Shown here: positions 8,438 to 16,845 of the stretch, piece by piece
Position numbering within the stretch: position 1 is the first letter of the stretch
Layout of the letters: every line of letters starts with the position of its first letter
Assembly (NCBI GenBank): GCA_050184115.1
Contig: JBFXAQ010000001.1
Span: 806,001-870,000 of the forward strand
Length of the DNA stretch: 64,000 nt
Source: JACKNG01 sp050184115
GTDB taxonomy: Bacteria; Pseudomonadota; Gammaproteobacteria; Ga0077536
Direction: 5' to 3'
Made by a program: the position numbers and the translations under genes
The notes under the pieces: model-generated
The model's database searches: none
The model's input: only the letters and a program-made list of their open reading frames with translations
What the model was told of the DNA's origin: nothing

Positions 8438-9105
8438 CCCTGCTGCGACCGGGTCGTGCCGGCGGTGCGCGGGTTGCGCGCGGCGCAGGTGAAGACGCGA
8501 TCGAGGTCGTCGCGCATGCCGGCGGCCTCGACCTCGACGCGGCGTTCGAACCAGCCGTGGGCGAGCGCAACCGGGATGGCCACGGCGAGGCCGGCGGCGG
8601 TCGTCAGGAGCGCCTTCCAGATGCCACCGGACAGCACTGCCGGGTTGACCGCCGCACCGGCGCCTTCCATGGCCTGGAAGGCCTCGATCATGCCGAGCAC
8701 GGTGCCGAACAGGCCGAGCAGGGGGGCGAGGCTGGCGACCAGATCGAGCACACGCAGGTGGCTGGCGAGCCCCGCGACCGTGGCGCGCGCCTGGCGCATT
8801 GCCTCGTCGCGCACCGCGGCGAGATCGAGGGCGGGATCCTCGAGCAGCCCGAGGGTCTGCGCGAGCAGCCGGGCGCGCGGGTTGCGCTGGCCCTTGACCA
8901 TCAGCAGGGCCTGGTGGCGTTCGCCCTGTTCGAGGTGGTCGAGGGCGGTGGTCACCGGCGCCCCGCGCAACGGGCGCAGCTGCCACCATTGCCAGCCCTT
9001 GGCCAGGGCGACGGTGACAGCGGCGAGCGAGAACAGCCCGAGGATCGCGATCACGGGGCCGCCGAGCAGGAGGAAGTCGACGGCGTCTGCGAGGAGGACG
9101 TTCAT
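8434..9105 (-). CDS. exbB: ExbB/TolQ/MotA-family proton channel subunit
   Basis: A 223-residue inner-membrane protein and first gene of the iron-uptake operon. It has an N-terminal hydrophobic segment (GGPVIAILGLFSLAAVTVAL) and the MotA/TolQ/ExbB core LASLAPLLGLFGTVLGMIEAFQAM followed by GGIWKALLTTAAGLAVAIPVALAHGWF, the canonical second and third helices. The start ATG (9103-9105) lies only 16 bases from the Fur-box core, and no Shine-Dalgarno sequence is visible between them, so the mRNA leader must be extremely short or absent. It overlaps the following exbD by ATGA. Role: stator for TonB. Confidence 0.92.
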   Translation of the reverse strand: MNVLLADAVDFLLLGGPVIAILGLFSLAAVTVALAKGWQWWQLRPLRGAPVTTALDHLEQGERHQALLMVKGQRNPRARLLAQTLGLLEDPALDLAAVRDEAMRQARATVAGLASHLRVLDLVASLAPLLGLFGTVLGMIEAFQAMEGAGAAVNPAVLSGGIWKALLTTAAGLAVAIPVALAHGWFERRVEVEAAGMRDDLDRVFTCAARNPRTAGTTRSQQG

Positions 9106-9112
9106 GATAAAT

Positions 9113-9142
9113 AATCAATAATGAGAATGATTCGTATTATCG
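9113..9142. promoter_or_regulatory. Fur box/iron-responsive promoter of the exbB operon
   Basis: An AT-rich patch in very GC-rich DNA contains the core TGAGAATGATTCGTA at 9122-9136, a 7-1-7 interrupted palindrome close to the Fur consensus (TGAGAAT-N-ATTCTCA type, 5 of 7 arm positions symmetric), flanked by further AATAAT/ATTATC repeats. On the minus strand a TTGATC...CATTAT pair could serve as -35 and -10, which would place the transcription start within about ten bases of the exbB ATG. Fur bound here would block the promoter when iron is plentiful. Direction towards the LLM-type gene on the other side is possible but less supported. Confidence 0.8.
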
Positions 9143-9318
9143 ATCAAATATCAAACGACGCAAGCGGCGGCGGCCGCGTTTGCCGTCAGCGCTGCCGCCA
9201 CCGCCCCGGCAGGCGACGACGCGGCGGCGCTGGGCTATCTTGCGGCCCGCCCCGCGGCGCGCCGGCGGCGATTCGCCAGTACGCCCGCAACGATTGGACA
9301 GGCTAACGGAGATCCCGC

Positions 9319-10200
9319 GTGAAACTAGGCGTCTTTTCCTTCAATACCGAGTACACGATGCGCGCGGACCACCTCGCCCGCGCCGCCGAGGAGCGCGGCT
9401 TCGAATCACTGTGGGTGCCCGAGCACACCCACATCCCGGTGCCCGGGCCGGACGAACCCGCCGAGCCCGAAACCGGCATGCCCATGGGCGGCAACAACCT
9501 GTTCTTCCTGCCGGAGGAATACCGGCACATGTCGGACCCGTTCACGACGCTGGCGGCCGCGGCGGCGGTGACGTCGCGGATCAAGCTCGGCACCTGCATC
9601 TGCCTGCTCAACCAGCACCACCCGATCAACCTCGCCAAGCACGTCGCCTGTCTCGACCGGTTGAGTGAGGGGCGTTTCATCTTCGGTGTCGGGGCGGGCT
9701 GGAACGTGGCCGAGATGGGTCACCACGGCGTCGCCTTCAGGACGCGTTGGCGCGAGCTGCGCGAACGCCTCGCCGCCATCCGCACGCTGTGGCGCGAGGA
9801 GCGGGCGAGCTTCGATGGCGAGTTCGTGCGCTTCGGAGAATGTTGGCAGTATCCCAAGCCACTCCGTCCGGAAGGACCGCCGGTGGTACTCGGAACGCTG
9901 AACACCGAGTTCGGCCGTGAGCAGGTCGCCCGCTACGGTGACGGCTGGCTGCCGCTCGCCTTCGACGTCGACGCCGCGCGCGAGGAGATCGCCGACGTCC
10001 ATGCGCGCATGCGTGCGCACGGCCGCGATCCGGATGCCCTCGAGGTGTCGCTGTTCTTCCTCGCCGACGAGGCCCAGAGCGCCGAGACGCTGGCGCGGGC
10101 GCGCGATACGGGCGCCGCGCGCGCCATCCTGCGCCTGCCACTGGGCGACGAGGCGACCGTGTTGCGCGCGCTGGACGGTTATGCGCACCTGAACGGCTGA
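9319..10200 (+). CDS. LLM-class (luciferase-like, F420-type) oxidoreductase
   Basis: A 293-residue TIM-barrel protein of the bacterial luciferase-like superfamily, starting at GTG with GGAG 7 bases upstream. The pattern MKLGVFSFNTEYTMRADHLARAAEERGFESLWVPEHTHIP, described in parts, shows the LLM N-terminal strand and the SLWVPEH motif. Later FIFGVGAGWNVAEMGHHG and the length fit the TIGR03619-type F420-dependent group. Whether it uses F420 or FMN cannot be told: F420 biosynthesis is not in this window and is patchy in Gammaproteobacteria. It is divergent from the iron operon and convergent with the peptidase-like hydrolase (7-base gap). Substrate unknown. Confidence 0.85.
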   Translation: MKLGVFSFNTEYTMRADHLARAAEERGFESLWVPEHTHIPVPGPDEPAEPETGMPMGGNNLFFLPEEYRHMSDPFTTLAAAAAVTSRIKLGTCICLLNQHHPINLAKHVACLDRLSEGRFIFGVGAGWNVAEMGHHGVAFRTRWRELRERLAAIRTLWREERASFDGEFVRFGECWQYPKPLRPEGPPVVLGTLNTEFGREQVARYGDGWLPLAFDVDAAREEIADVHARMRAHGRDPDALEVSLFFLADEAQSAETLARARDTGAARAILRLPLGDEATVLRALDGYAHLNG

Positions 10201-10207
10201 GACGCCT

Positions 10208-11233
10208 TCAGTCTTCGTTCGCGTCGAGTTCGCGCAGGAAGTCGAGCAGGCCGGCGAAGTAGGTCTTCTGATCGTCGTACATCGCGAGGTGGCTGCCCTC
10301 GGGGCAGAAGAGATAGCGACCTTGCGGCATCTGTTTCGCCATCCATTCCATGTAGGCCGGGTCCATGGTGTCGTGGCGCGCGCCGATGACGAGCGTCGGC
10401 ACCGCGATACGGCCGAGATCGGCGCTGCGATCCCAGTTCTCGAGTGTGCCGGACAGGCCCAGTTCGCTCGGGCCCTGCATGGTCACGTAGACGTGGTGGT
10501 TCATGTGGGCGAAGGTGCGCATGACCGGGTCCGGCCATTGTTCGGGCGGCAGGCGCAGCACGTGGTTGACATAGTGCTCGCGCATCATGAGTTCCATGTA
10601 GCGCGGGTCATCGGTCTTGCCCGCGCGCTCGAAGCCCTGGATTTCAGCCAGCGCGCTGGGGTCCATCTTCGGCATCAGCACGTCCTGTGCGTAGCGGTTG
10701 TAGGCCGAAATGCTGGCCATCATGTTCGAGACGATGAGGCCCTTCAGCTTGTCCGGGTGCGTCAGCGCGTACTCCATTGCCAGCATGCCACCCCAGGAAT
10801 GCCCGAGCAGGACGAAGTTCGAGGCATCGAGACCGAGCGCGACGCGCACCTGTTCGAGCTCGTCGACGAAGCGCTCGATGTACCACAGGCGGTCGTCGTC
10901 CGGCTGGTCGGCGAGCCAGGAGCCGAGCTGGGCGTAGTGGTAGTACTCGACTCCGGCGCCCGGCAGGTAGCTGTCGACCGCCTCCAGGTACTCGTGGCCC
11001 ATGGCCGGTCCGCCATGCAGGAGCAGGAGCTTGAGGCGCGGATTGTTGCCAATGCGCTTGACCCACACCTCGAAGCGGCCGGCCGGGGTGTCGATGGGGA
11101 TGCGGCGGCTGCCGCCAGACAAGGCATCGGGTCGCCCGCCGTTGTCGAAGTAAGCCGCCGGCACGCCGTCGTCGGCAGTCGCGGTCGCGGCGAGTACGCA
11201 GCAGGCGAAGAGCACGGTGGCGAGACGGCGCAT
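10208..11233 (-). CDS. secreted alpha/beta hydrolase, proline iminopeptidase-like
   Basis: A 341-residue protein with a cleavable signal peptide (MRRLATVLFACCVLAATATA). It then has the alpha/beta-hydrolase landmarks: HGGPAMGHEYL (oxyanion hole HGGP), GHSWGGMLAMEYAL with the nucleophile Ser, GARHDTMDPAYM for the acid Asp and PEGSHLAMYDD for the catalytic His. The HGGP and GHSWGG pairing is characteristic of the proline iminopeptidase (S33) group, which removes N-terminal proline or hydrolyses small amides and esters. Export to the periplasm is unusual compared with the cytoplasmic enzymes. It stands alone, about 130 bases from the hyuB-associated small gene. Confidence 0.87.
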   Translation of the reverse strand: MRRLATVLFACCVLAATATADDGVPAAYFDNGGRPDALSGGSRRIPIDTPAGRFEVWVKRIGNNPRLKLLLLHGGPAMGHEYLEAVDSYLPGAGVEYYHYAQLGSWLADQPDDDRLWYIERFVDELEQVRVALGLDASNFVLLGHSWGGMLAMEYALTHPDKLKGLIVSNMMASISAYNRYAQDVLMPKMDPSALAEIQGFERAGKTDDPRYMELMMREHYVNHVLRLPPEQWPDPVMRTFAHMNHHVYVTMQGPSELGLSGTLENWDRSADLGRIAVPTLVIGARHDTMDPAYMEWMAKQMPQGRYLFCPEGSHLAMYDDQKTYFAGLLDFLRELDANED

Positions 11234-11302
11234 GGGGTGATCTCCGGGAATCGTGGGAGCGGTGTCAGATACCGCCAGTCATGTCATTGATGGGTCAGCC
11301 AT

Positions 11303-11372
11303 CGGGGTCAGACCCCGAGCGTCAAGTGTTTGAATAGACGAGCTTTCCGCCGACGAACGGGGTCAGACCCCG
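11303..11372. repeat. paired 15-bp palindromes, copy pair A
   Basis: Two identical palindromes CGGGGTCAGACCCCG lie at 11303-11317 and 11358-11372, with centres 55 bases apart. Each is self-complementary apart from the central base, and the two can also pair with each other. The right copy overlaps the 3' end of the small cysteine-rich gene read leftwards and supplies its TGA stop. The same palindrome pair with the same spacing occurs at 26189-26258. The layout resembles REP/BIME-type dispersed elements; a terminator role is also possible, though there is no T tract. Confidence 0.85.
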
Positions 11373-11566
11373 AACGGCAGCTCGACCTGCGGCGATTCGA
11401 CGCCGGCGAGCTTCTGCGCCTGCCACTCGCGACACCACGGCGAGCAGTACAGCCGGCGCTCGCCGGTGGCATCCTCGACCGTGATGCCGGCATCGTAGAC
11501 CAGCACACCGCAGCAGTCGCACTTCACGTAGCGTTCGACGTAGTAACCATTGGCGCTGAATCTCAT
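11363..11566 (-). CDS. small cysteine-rich (zinc-ribbon-like) protein coupled to hyuB
   Basis: A 67-residue protein, MRFSANGYYVERYVKCDCCG onward. It has a CDCC pair near residue 16 and a second cluster LYCSPWC near residue 40, a spacing that could hold one zinc ion. I do not recognise the family. Its ATG overlaps the TGA of the hydantoinase B-type gene, so it is translationally coupled and probably belongs to that enzyme, as small accessory subunits do in related acetone carboxylases. Its C-terminus ends ELPFGV, where the stop comes from the palindromic repeat, so the original C-terminus may have been altered by that repeat. Confidence 0.68.
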   Translation of the reverse strand: MRFSANGYYVERYVKCDCCGVLVYDAGITVEDATGERRLYCSPWCREWQAQKLAGVESPQVELPFGV

Positions 11567-13263
11567 GTCGCGTCTCCCTGCGCGCCGTAGTCGCGCCGCG
11601 CCGCCGCCGCGCTGACGAAGCCGTCGGCGAGATCGTCGGCCAGCGCAGCCGGGTCGCGCTCGCAGGGCGGCCCCCAGCCGCCGCCGCCGGGGGTGAGGAT
11701 CTGCACGCGGTCGCCGGGGCGGAAGGTCACGTTGGACCACTTGCTCGTCGAGCGCTTGGCGAAGGCTTCGATCATCGTCTGCCAGTCTGCGCCGTCGCGC
11801 GCATGGAAGAGCGTCATGCCGGGTGAGCCGGGCTCACCACCATCGAGGCCGTAGGCGCGGTGCTGGTGGCGATCGGTCAGCTGCGACGCGGTGATCTCGG
11901 CATCGAGGCAGCGGTAGACCTTTTTCGTGCCCAGGCCGCCGCGCTGGCGGCCGGCGCCGCCGGAATCGGCGCGCAGGCTGTACTCCTCGGTCAGCCAGGG
12001 GTAGCGCGTCTCGAACACCTCCACCGGCATCACGCGGCAGTTGCCGTTGATGGAATCGGTGGCGTCGTTGCCGTCGGCGTGCGGCCGCGCGCCCCAGCCG
12101 ACGGATTCGAGGTCGTAGCAGGCGAAGTATTCGTCGTGACGGTGGTCGTGGCCGCCGAAGACGAAGTTGAGATGGGTGCCGCCCTCGCCGGCCATGGCGC
12201 GCGTGGGTGCGGCCTGCGCCAGCGCGCCGATGACGGCGCCGGCGATGCGCGGATGGGCCTCGGTGTTGCCGCCGACTTCGGGCGCCGGGTAGTCGACGTT
12301 GACGATGCTGCCGCGCGGGGCGATGACCTTGATCGGCCGGAAGCAGCCGGAGTTCTTCGGAATGGTCGGGTCGGTCAGGTGCAGGATGGCGTTGTAGGCC
12401 GCCGACCAGGCGACGCCGAGGGTGGCGTTGATGGGGCCTTTGACCTGAGCGCTCGAGCCCGTGTAGTCGACCACCAGCCGCTCGCCCTGGACGTGGCAAT
12501 GCGCCTCGATGCGGATCTCCGCGTCGGACACGCCGTCGTTGTCCATGTAATCGACGAAGTCGTAGCGGCCGTCGGGGATGGCGGCGATCTCGGCCCGCAT
12601 GCGCTTCTCGGCGTAGTCCATGAGATCGTCGCAGGTCGTCGTGAAGACCTCGCGGCCGTACTTGCGCACCACTTCGGCAAGGCGCGTGCTGCCGAGTTCG
12701 ACGCCCGAGATCATGGCGCGCATGTCGCCGTAGTTGTGGCGTGGCGTGCGCACGTTGGCCAGCCACAGCTTCCACACCTCGACGACGTCCTCGCCGCGTT
12801 TCTTGATCTTGACCGGTGGCACGCGGATGCCCTCGTGGAAGATCTCGGTGGCCTCGGACGGAAAACCGCCCGGCACCATGCCGCCGACCTCGGCGACGTG
12901 GCCGATGGCGACGGTGAAAGCGACCAGTTCGCCATCGACGAAGACCGGGCAGAACAGGGTGTGCTCCGGCGTGTGCAGGCCGCCGCGGTAGGGATCGTTG
13001 TGTACGAGCACGTCACCGGGCTCGATCTCCGTGAGCGGAATCTCCTGCAGGCAGGAGCGGATGAGCAGCGGCAGGCCGCCGATCTGCGCGGGGCAGAACT
13101 CCGCCGCGGCGAGCATCTCGCCGCGCGGCGAGGCGATGCCGCAGGTGAAGTCGAGCGCCTCGTTGAAGATGGTCGAGTAGCTCGTCTTCATGAGCGTGAT
13201 GCCCATCTCGCGGCAGATCGACAGCATCGTGCTGTCGATGATGTTCATGGTGACGAAATCCAT
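11563..13263 (-). CDS. hydantoinase B/oxoprolinase family protein
   Basis: A 566-residue protein starting MDFVTMNIIDSTMLSICREM, with GGAGG ahead of the ATG. Upstream in-frame codons are not protein-like. It shows the HyuB hallmarks SPRGEMLAAAEFCPAQIGGL, PGDVLVHNDPYRGGLHTPEH and the conserved YRGLGIR-like tail as SLRADSGGAGRQRGGLGTKK. HyuB pairs with HyuA to hydrolyse hydantoins, N-methylhydantoin or 5-oxoproline using ATP; close relatives are acetone and acetophenone carboxylases, so the precise reaction is open. It follows hyuA by 22 bases and is coupled to a small cysteine-rich protein, arguing for a three-subunit enzyme. Confidence 0.87.
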   Translation of the reverse strand: MDFVTMNIIDSTMLSICREMGITLMKTSYSTIFNEALDFTCGIASPRGEMLAAAEFCPAQIGGLPLLIRSCLQEIPLTEIEPGDVLVHNDPYRGGLHTPEHTLFCPVFVDGELVAFTVAIGHVAEVGGMVPGGFPSEATEIFHEGIRVPPVKIKKRGEDVVEVWKLWLANVRTPRHNYGDMRAMISGVELGSTRLAEVVRKYGREVFTTTCDDLMDYAEKRMRAEIAAIPDGRYDFVDYMDNDGVSDAEIRIEAHCHVQGERLVVDYTGSSAQVKGPINATLGVAWSAAYNAILHLTDPTIPKNSGCFRPIKVIAPRGSIVNVDYPAPEVGGNTEAHPRIAGAVIGALAQAAPTRAMAGEGGTHLNFVFGGHDHRHDEYFACYDLESVGWGARPHADGNDATDSINGNCRVMPVEVFETRYPWLTEEYSLRADSGGAGRQRGGLGTKKVYRCLDAEITASQLTDRHQHRAYGLDGGEPGSPGMTLFHARDGADWQTMIEAFAKRSTSKWSNVTFRPGDRVQILTPGGGGWGPPCERDPAALADDLADGFVSAAAARRDYGAQGDAT

Positions 13264-13285
13264 GGCTTCCTCCGGCGGCTGCCGT

Positions 13286-15316
13286 TCAGGCGTGCGTGAT
13301 GACGAGGTGCCCATGCGCGGATACCTCGAGGACATGGGCGGGACCGAGCACGGTGACCGAGGCGGCTTCCTCGACCAGTGCGGGACCCTCGATGCGGTCG
13401 CCGGCACAGAGCGACGCCCGATCGTGGATGGGGGTGTCATGGGCACCGTCGGTGAAGACCACTCGGCGTCGCCCCGCCGGAGCCAACGCCGCGCTGCGCG
13501 TGGGCAGGGACGGGAAGTCCGGCTTGGCGGTCGCACAGCGCACGGTGCAGCGCAGGGTGATGGCCTCGATGGTCTCCTGCGGGATATGGAAGCCGAAGCG
13601 CGCCTCGTGCAGGGCGTGGAAGTCGCGCCAGAGTGTCCTCACTTCGTCCGCCGTGAACTCGTCGAAGGCGAACGGCACTTCGAGTTCGTAGTTCTGCCCG
13701 AGGTAGCGTAGGTCGATCGAGCGTGCGATCTCGGGCTCGGCGAGGTAACCCTGGCCGGCGAGATCGGCCCGCGCCGCCGCGATCAACTCGGCGAGGTGAT
13801 CGCGGGCGCGCGCCGTGTCGAAGCGTTGCGAAGTCATCTGGATGGTGCGTTCGAGATCCACCCGTGCATCGGTCAGCACGAAGCCGAGCGCGGAGAACTG
13901 CCCCGGGTGCAGCGGCACCACCGCGCGCGGGATGCCGGCTTCGTCCATGAGATCCGAGACGTGCAGCGGCCCCGCACCGCCGAACGCGACGAGGGCGAAG
14001 TCGCGTGGATCGCGGCCGCGCTCGATCAGCACCGTGCGCAAGGCACCGACCATGTTGTTGTCGACGATACGCAGGATGGCCATGGCGCAGTCCTCGACCT
14101 CCATGCCGAGCGGGTCGGCGATGGCGGCGACGGCGGCGCGCGCGCGGTCGGCGGCGATGGCCATGTCGCCGCCGAGGAAGTTGGCCGGATTGATGCGGCC
14201 GAGCACGAGGTTGGCATCGGTGACGGTGGCGCGCTCGCCGCCGAATCCGTAGCAGGCCGGACCCGGCAGGGCGCCCGCGCTCTCGGGGCCGACGCGCAGC
14301 ATGCCGCCGCGATCGATCCAGGCCACCGAACCGCCGCCGGCGCCGATGGTGCGAATGTCGATCATCGGGATCTGCACCGGCAGGCCGAACTCGATCTCGA
14401 AGTCGGTGGTGAAACTGATCTCGCCGTCGACGATGGTCGAGCAGTCCGTCGAGGTACCGCCCATGTCGAGGGTGACGGCGTGGTCGATGCCGAGTTCGGC
14501 AGCGATGGCGCGCGCGGCGACGACCCCACCGGTGGGGCCGGAAAGCGCGAGTTGGATCGGTTGCGCGGCCGCGGCGGCAAGGCTCATCTCGCCGCCGTTC
14601 GACTTGACCAGCGCGGCCGGCGCGGTGACGCCGGCAGCGTCGAGGCGTTCGCGCATGTTGCCGAGGTAGCGCCGCACGACCGGCTTGATGTACGCGTCGG
14701 CCAAGGTGGTCGAGGCGCGCTCGTACTCCTTCCACTTCGGCAGCACGTCGTAGCTGATCGACACCGGGATGTTCGGCAGGGCTTGCTCGAGCCGGGCGCG
14801 CACGGTGCGTTCGTGGGCCGGGTCTATGTAGGAGAACAGCAGGTTGACGGCGACGGCCTCGATGACGCCTGCGGCGCCGATGGCCGCCGCGACGGCCTCC
14901 ACGCTGTGCTCGTCGAGCGGCGTCAGCACCCGTCCCTCGGCATCGAGGCGTTCGTCGACCTCGAAGCAATCGCGCCGCAGTACCAGCGGTCGAGCGCGCT
15001 GCCAGCCGCTGTCGTAGTGGCCCTTGCGGTGCCCGCGCTGCAGGAAGGGGATGTCGCGGAAGCCGCGCGTGGTGACGTAGGCGATGCGTGCGCCACGGCG
15101 CTCGAGAATGGCGTTGGTGGCGACCGTGGTACCGAGCCGGAGGTTGGCGATCGCACCCGGATCGGCCATGCGGACGAGCCCGGCGAGGATGCCGGCGGTG
15201 GGATCGTCCGGCGTGGTCAGGTTCTTCCACACCGCGAGTTCGCGCGTGTCCTCCGCCCAGGCGCAGAAATCGGTGAACGTGCCGCCGACATCGACGCCGA
15301 CCAGGTATCGCCCCAT
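13286..15316 (-). CDS. hydantoinase A/oxoprolinase family protein
   Basis: A 676-residue protein with a good ribosome site (GGGGAGGTGGC before ATG). The N-terminus MGRYLVGVDVGGTFTDF is the ASKHA phosphate-binding loop of HyuA/oxoprolinase. DHAVTLDMGGTSTDCS is the second ATP-binding loop and GAGGGSVAWIDRGGMLRVGP the conserved metal/nucleotide segment, with FGGAGPLHVSDL further on. HyuA supplies the ATP-dependent phosphorylation half-reaction for ring opening or carboxylation in partnership with HyuB. Length is standard. The pair forms an operon with the downstream small gene; no dedicated transporter or hydantoin racemase is adjacent. Confidence 0.88.
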   Translation of the reverse strand: MGRYLVGVDVGGTFTDFCAWAEDTRELAVWKNLTTPDDPTAGILAGLVRMADPGAIANLRLGTTVATNAILERRGARIAYVTTRGFRDIPFLQRGHRKGHYDSGWQRARPLVLRRDCFEVDERLDAEGRVLTPLDEHSVEAVAAAIGAAGVIEAVAVNLLFSYIDPAHERTVRARLEQALPNIPVSISYDVLPKWKEYERASTTLADAYIKPVVRRYLGNMRERLDAAGVTAPAALVKSNGGEMSLAAAAAQPIQLALSGPTGGVVAARAIAAELGIDHAVTLDMGGTSTDCSTIVDGEISFTTDFEIEFGLPVQIPMIDIRTIGAGGGSVAWIDRGGMLRVGPESAGALPGPACYGFGGERATVTDANLVLGRINPANFLGGDMAIAADRARAAVAAIADPLGMEVEDCAMAILRIVDNNMVGALRTVLIERGRDPRDFALVAFGGAGPLHVSDLMDEAGIPRAVVPLHPGQFSALGFVLTDARVDLERTIQMTSQRFDTARARDHLAELIAAARADLAGQGYLAEPEIARSIDLRYLGQNYELEVPFAFDEFTADEVRTLWRDFHALHEARFGFHIPQETIEAITLRCTVRCATAKPDFPSLPTRSAALAPAGRRRVVFTDGAHDTPIHDRASLCAGDRIEGPALVEEAASVTVLGPAHVLEVSAHGHLVITHA

Positions 15317-15505
15317 GCCACCTCCCCCTCGTGACGCAACCCCGGCAGGTTAAGCGGCGCCCGTGGCGCGCGGCAAGGGCGGCGGCCGACCACTCGCGCT
15401 TGCAGGCCGGCCGTTGTTCCATCCTCGACCGTGCACGCCCGCCACACGCGTTCGCGCCGTGACCGGGGCGAACACGGGCAGGGCCGGCGGCCCCGCCGTT
15501 GGTCC

Positions 15506-16717
15506 TCAGCCGAGCAGGCGGTGGGTCGGCGCGCACATCTCGGCGATCGGAATGCCCTGCGGGCAGGCGCCCTGGCAGGGCGTGCCGTCACAGGCGAGGC
15601 AGGGCGCCGCGTTGGCGCCGATGCGTGCGTACTCGTCGCGCGCGAAGCGGGGATCGCGGTAGTCGGTGGCATACATGCGCGTGCGCAGCACATCCGAGAT
15701 GGCGACGCCGTAGGGGCAGGCGCCGCTGCACTCGTCGCAGGCGTGACGGCAGTAGGTCATGCCGTTCATCTCGGCGTAGCGCTCGAGCAGCGCGCGGTCG
15801 CCGGCGGCGAGCGTGCTGGCACCGGAGGCGCCGAGGTACTCGTCGATTTGCGCCTGTTCGGTCATGGAGATGATCAGGGCATCGACGTCGCCGTTCGACA
15901 GCACCCAGCGGAACGCGGCCTGGGCGAAGGTCGAACCACCGTTCTCGAACGGTCGCATATCGTTCAGCCGGGCGCCCATCAGGGTCTTCATTGCCACCAC
16001 GCCGACGTCCTTCGCCTTGGCCTTGGCCAACACCCGTGGCAGGTCGGGTTGGCGGGCAACGAGGTTGAACGAACGCGTCATGTCTTCGTAGAAGCGCGGA
16101 TCCTGGCCGAAGTTGTAGGCGCACAGGATGACGTCGGCGAGGTCGTGGTCGAGCGCGTAGTCGAGGCATTCGATGAGCCGCCCGGCATGGCCGGACATGC
16201 CGGTGTAGCGGATCTTGCCGGCCTGTTTCGCGGTATCGACGAAGCTCGTCCATGCCGGGCTCGCCAGGCGTTCGACGTCGTTGACCGCATGGCAGAGATA
16301 GATGTCGATGTAATCGGTGCCGAGGCGCTGCAGCGACTCGTCGAGTTCGGCCATCATGCGCGCGGCCGGCCAGTCGGCACTGCTTTCGACCTTCGACACC
16401 AGGACCACCTGGTCGCGTTTGCCCTTCAGCGCACGGCCGAGCACGCGTTCCGAGTCGCCGCCAGTGTAGCCATAGGCCGAATCGAAGTAGTTGATGCCGC
16501 GATCGAGCGCGAAGTGGACGAGATCCTCCTGGCCTTCGCGCAGGCGGCTCGAGCCGAAGGAGATGTCGGAGATCTTCAGTTCGGTGCGGCCGAGGCGGCG
16601 GTAGCTGCGCACGTGGTTGCCGCCGGCGGCAAGTACCTGGGGGCCTAGCGCTGCCGCGCCGGCGGCTGCACCGACCTTGAGGAAGCGACGGCGCGCGGGA
16701 TCACCGGGATGATTCAT
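15506..16717 (-). CDS. TAT-exported aldo/keto reductase with ferredoxin-like tail
   Basis: A 403-residue protein with a strong GGAGG ribosome site. The N-terminus ARRRFLKVGAAAGAAALGPQ is a twin-arginine signal, so the enzyme should be folded with cofactors before export. The barrel shows the AKR strand RGINYFDSAYGYTGGDSE with Asp and Tyr, and LVSKVESSADWP with Lys. The C-terminus carries two cysteine quartets, CRHACDECSGACP and CLACDGTPCQGACP, each able to bind a 4Fe-4S cluster; related AKRs generally have one. The reaction is presumably reduction of a carbonyl in the periplasm using electrons through the clusters. It lies 128 bases downstream of the P450 of the catabolic run and may belong to it. 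Confidence 0.88.
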   Translation of the reverse strand: MNHPGDPARRRFLKVGAAAGAAALGPQVLAAGGNHVRSYRRLGRTELKISDISFGSSRLREGQEDLVHFALDRGINYFDSAYGYTGGDSERVLGRALKGKRDQVVLVSKVESSADWPAARMMAELDESLQRLGTDYIDIYLCHAVNDVERLASPAWTSFVDTAKQAGKIRYTGMSGHAGRLIECLDYALDHDLADVILCAYNFGQDPRFYEDMTRSFNLVARQPDLPRVLAKAKAKDVGVVAMKTLMGARLNDMRPFENGGSTFAQAAFRWVLSNGDVDALIISMTEQAQIDEYLGASGASTLAAGDRALLERYAEMNGMTYCRHACDECSGACPYGVAISDVLRTRMYATDYRDPRFARDEYARIGANAAPCLACDGTPCQGACPQGIPIAEMCAPTHRLLG

Positions 16718-16845
16718 CGGGGATACCTCCTGCAGGTGTCTCGGCGGGAGAACTGGCTGACCACACTACGCTTCGACGCGGGCGAGGTCGACCCGGGATG
16801 CGCGACGTGTATCGCGGTCGCCGGCCTCGCCCGCCGACCGCGCAG

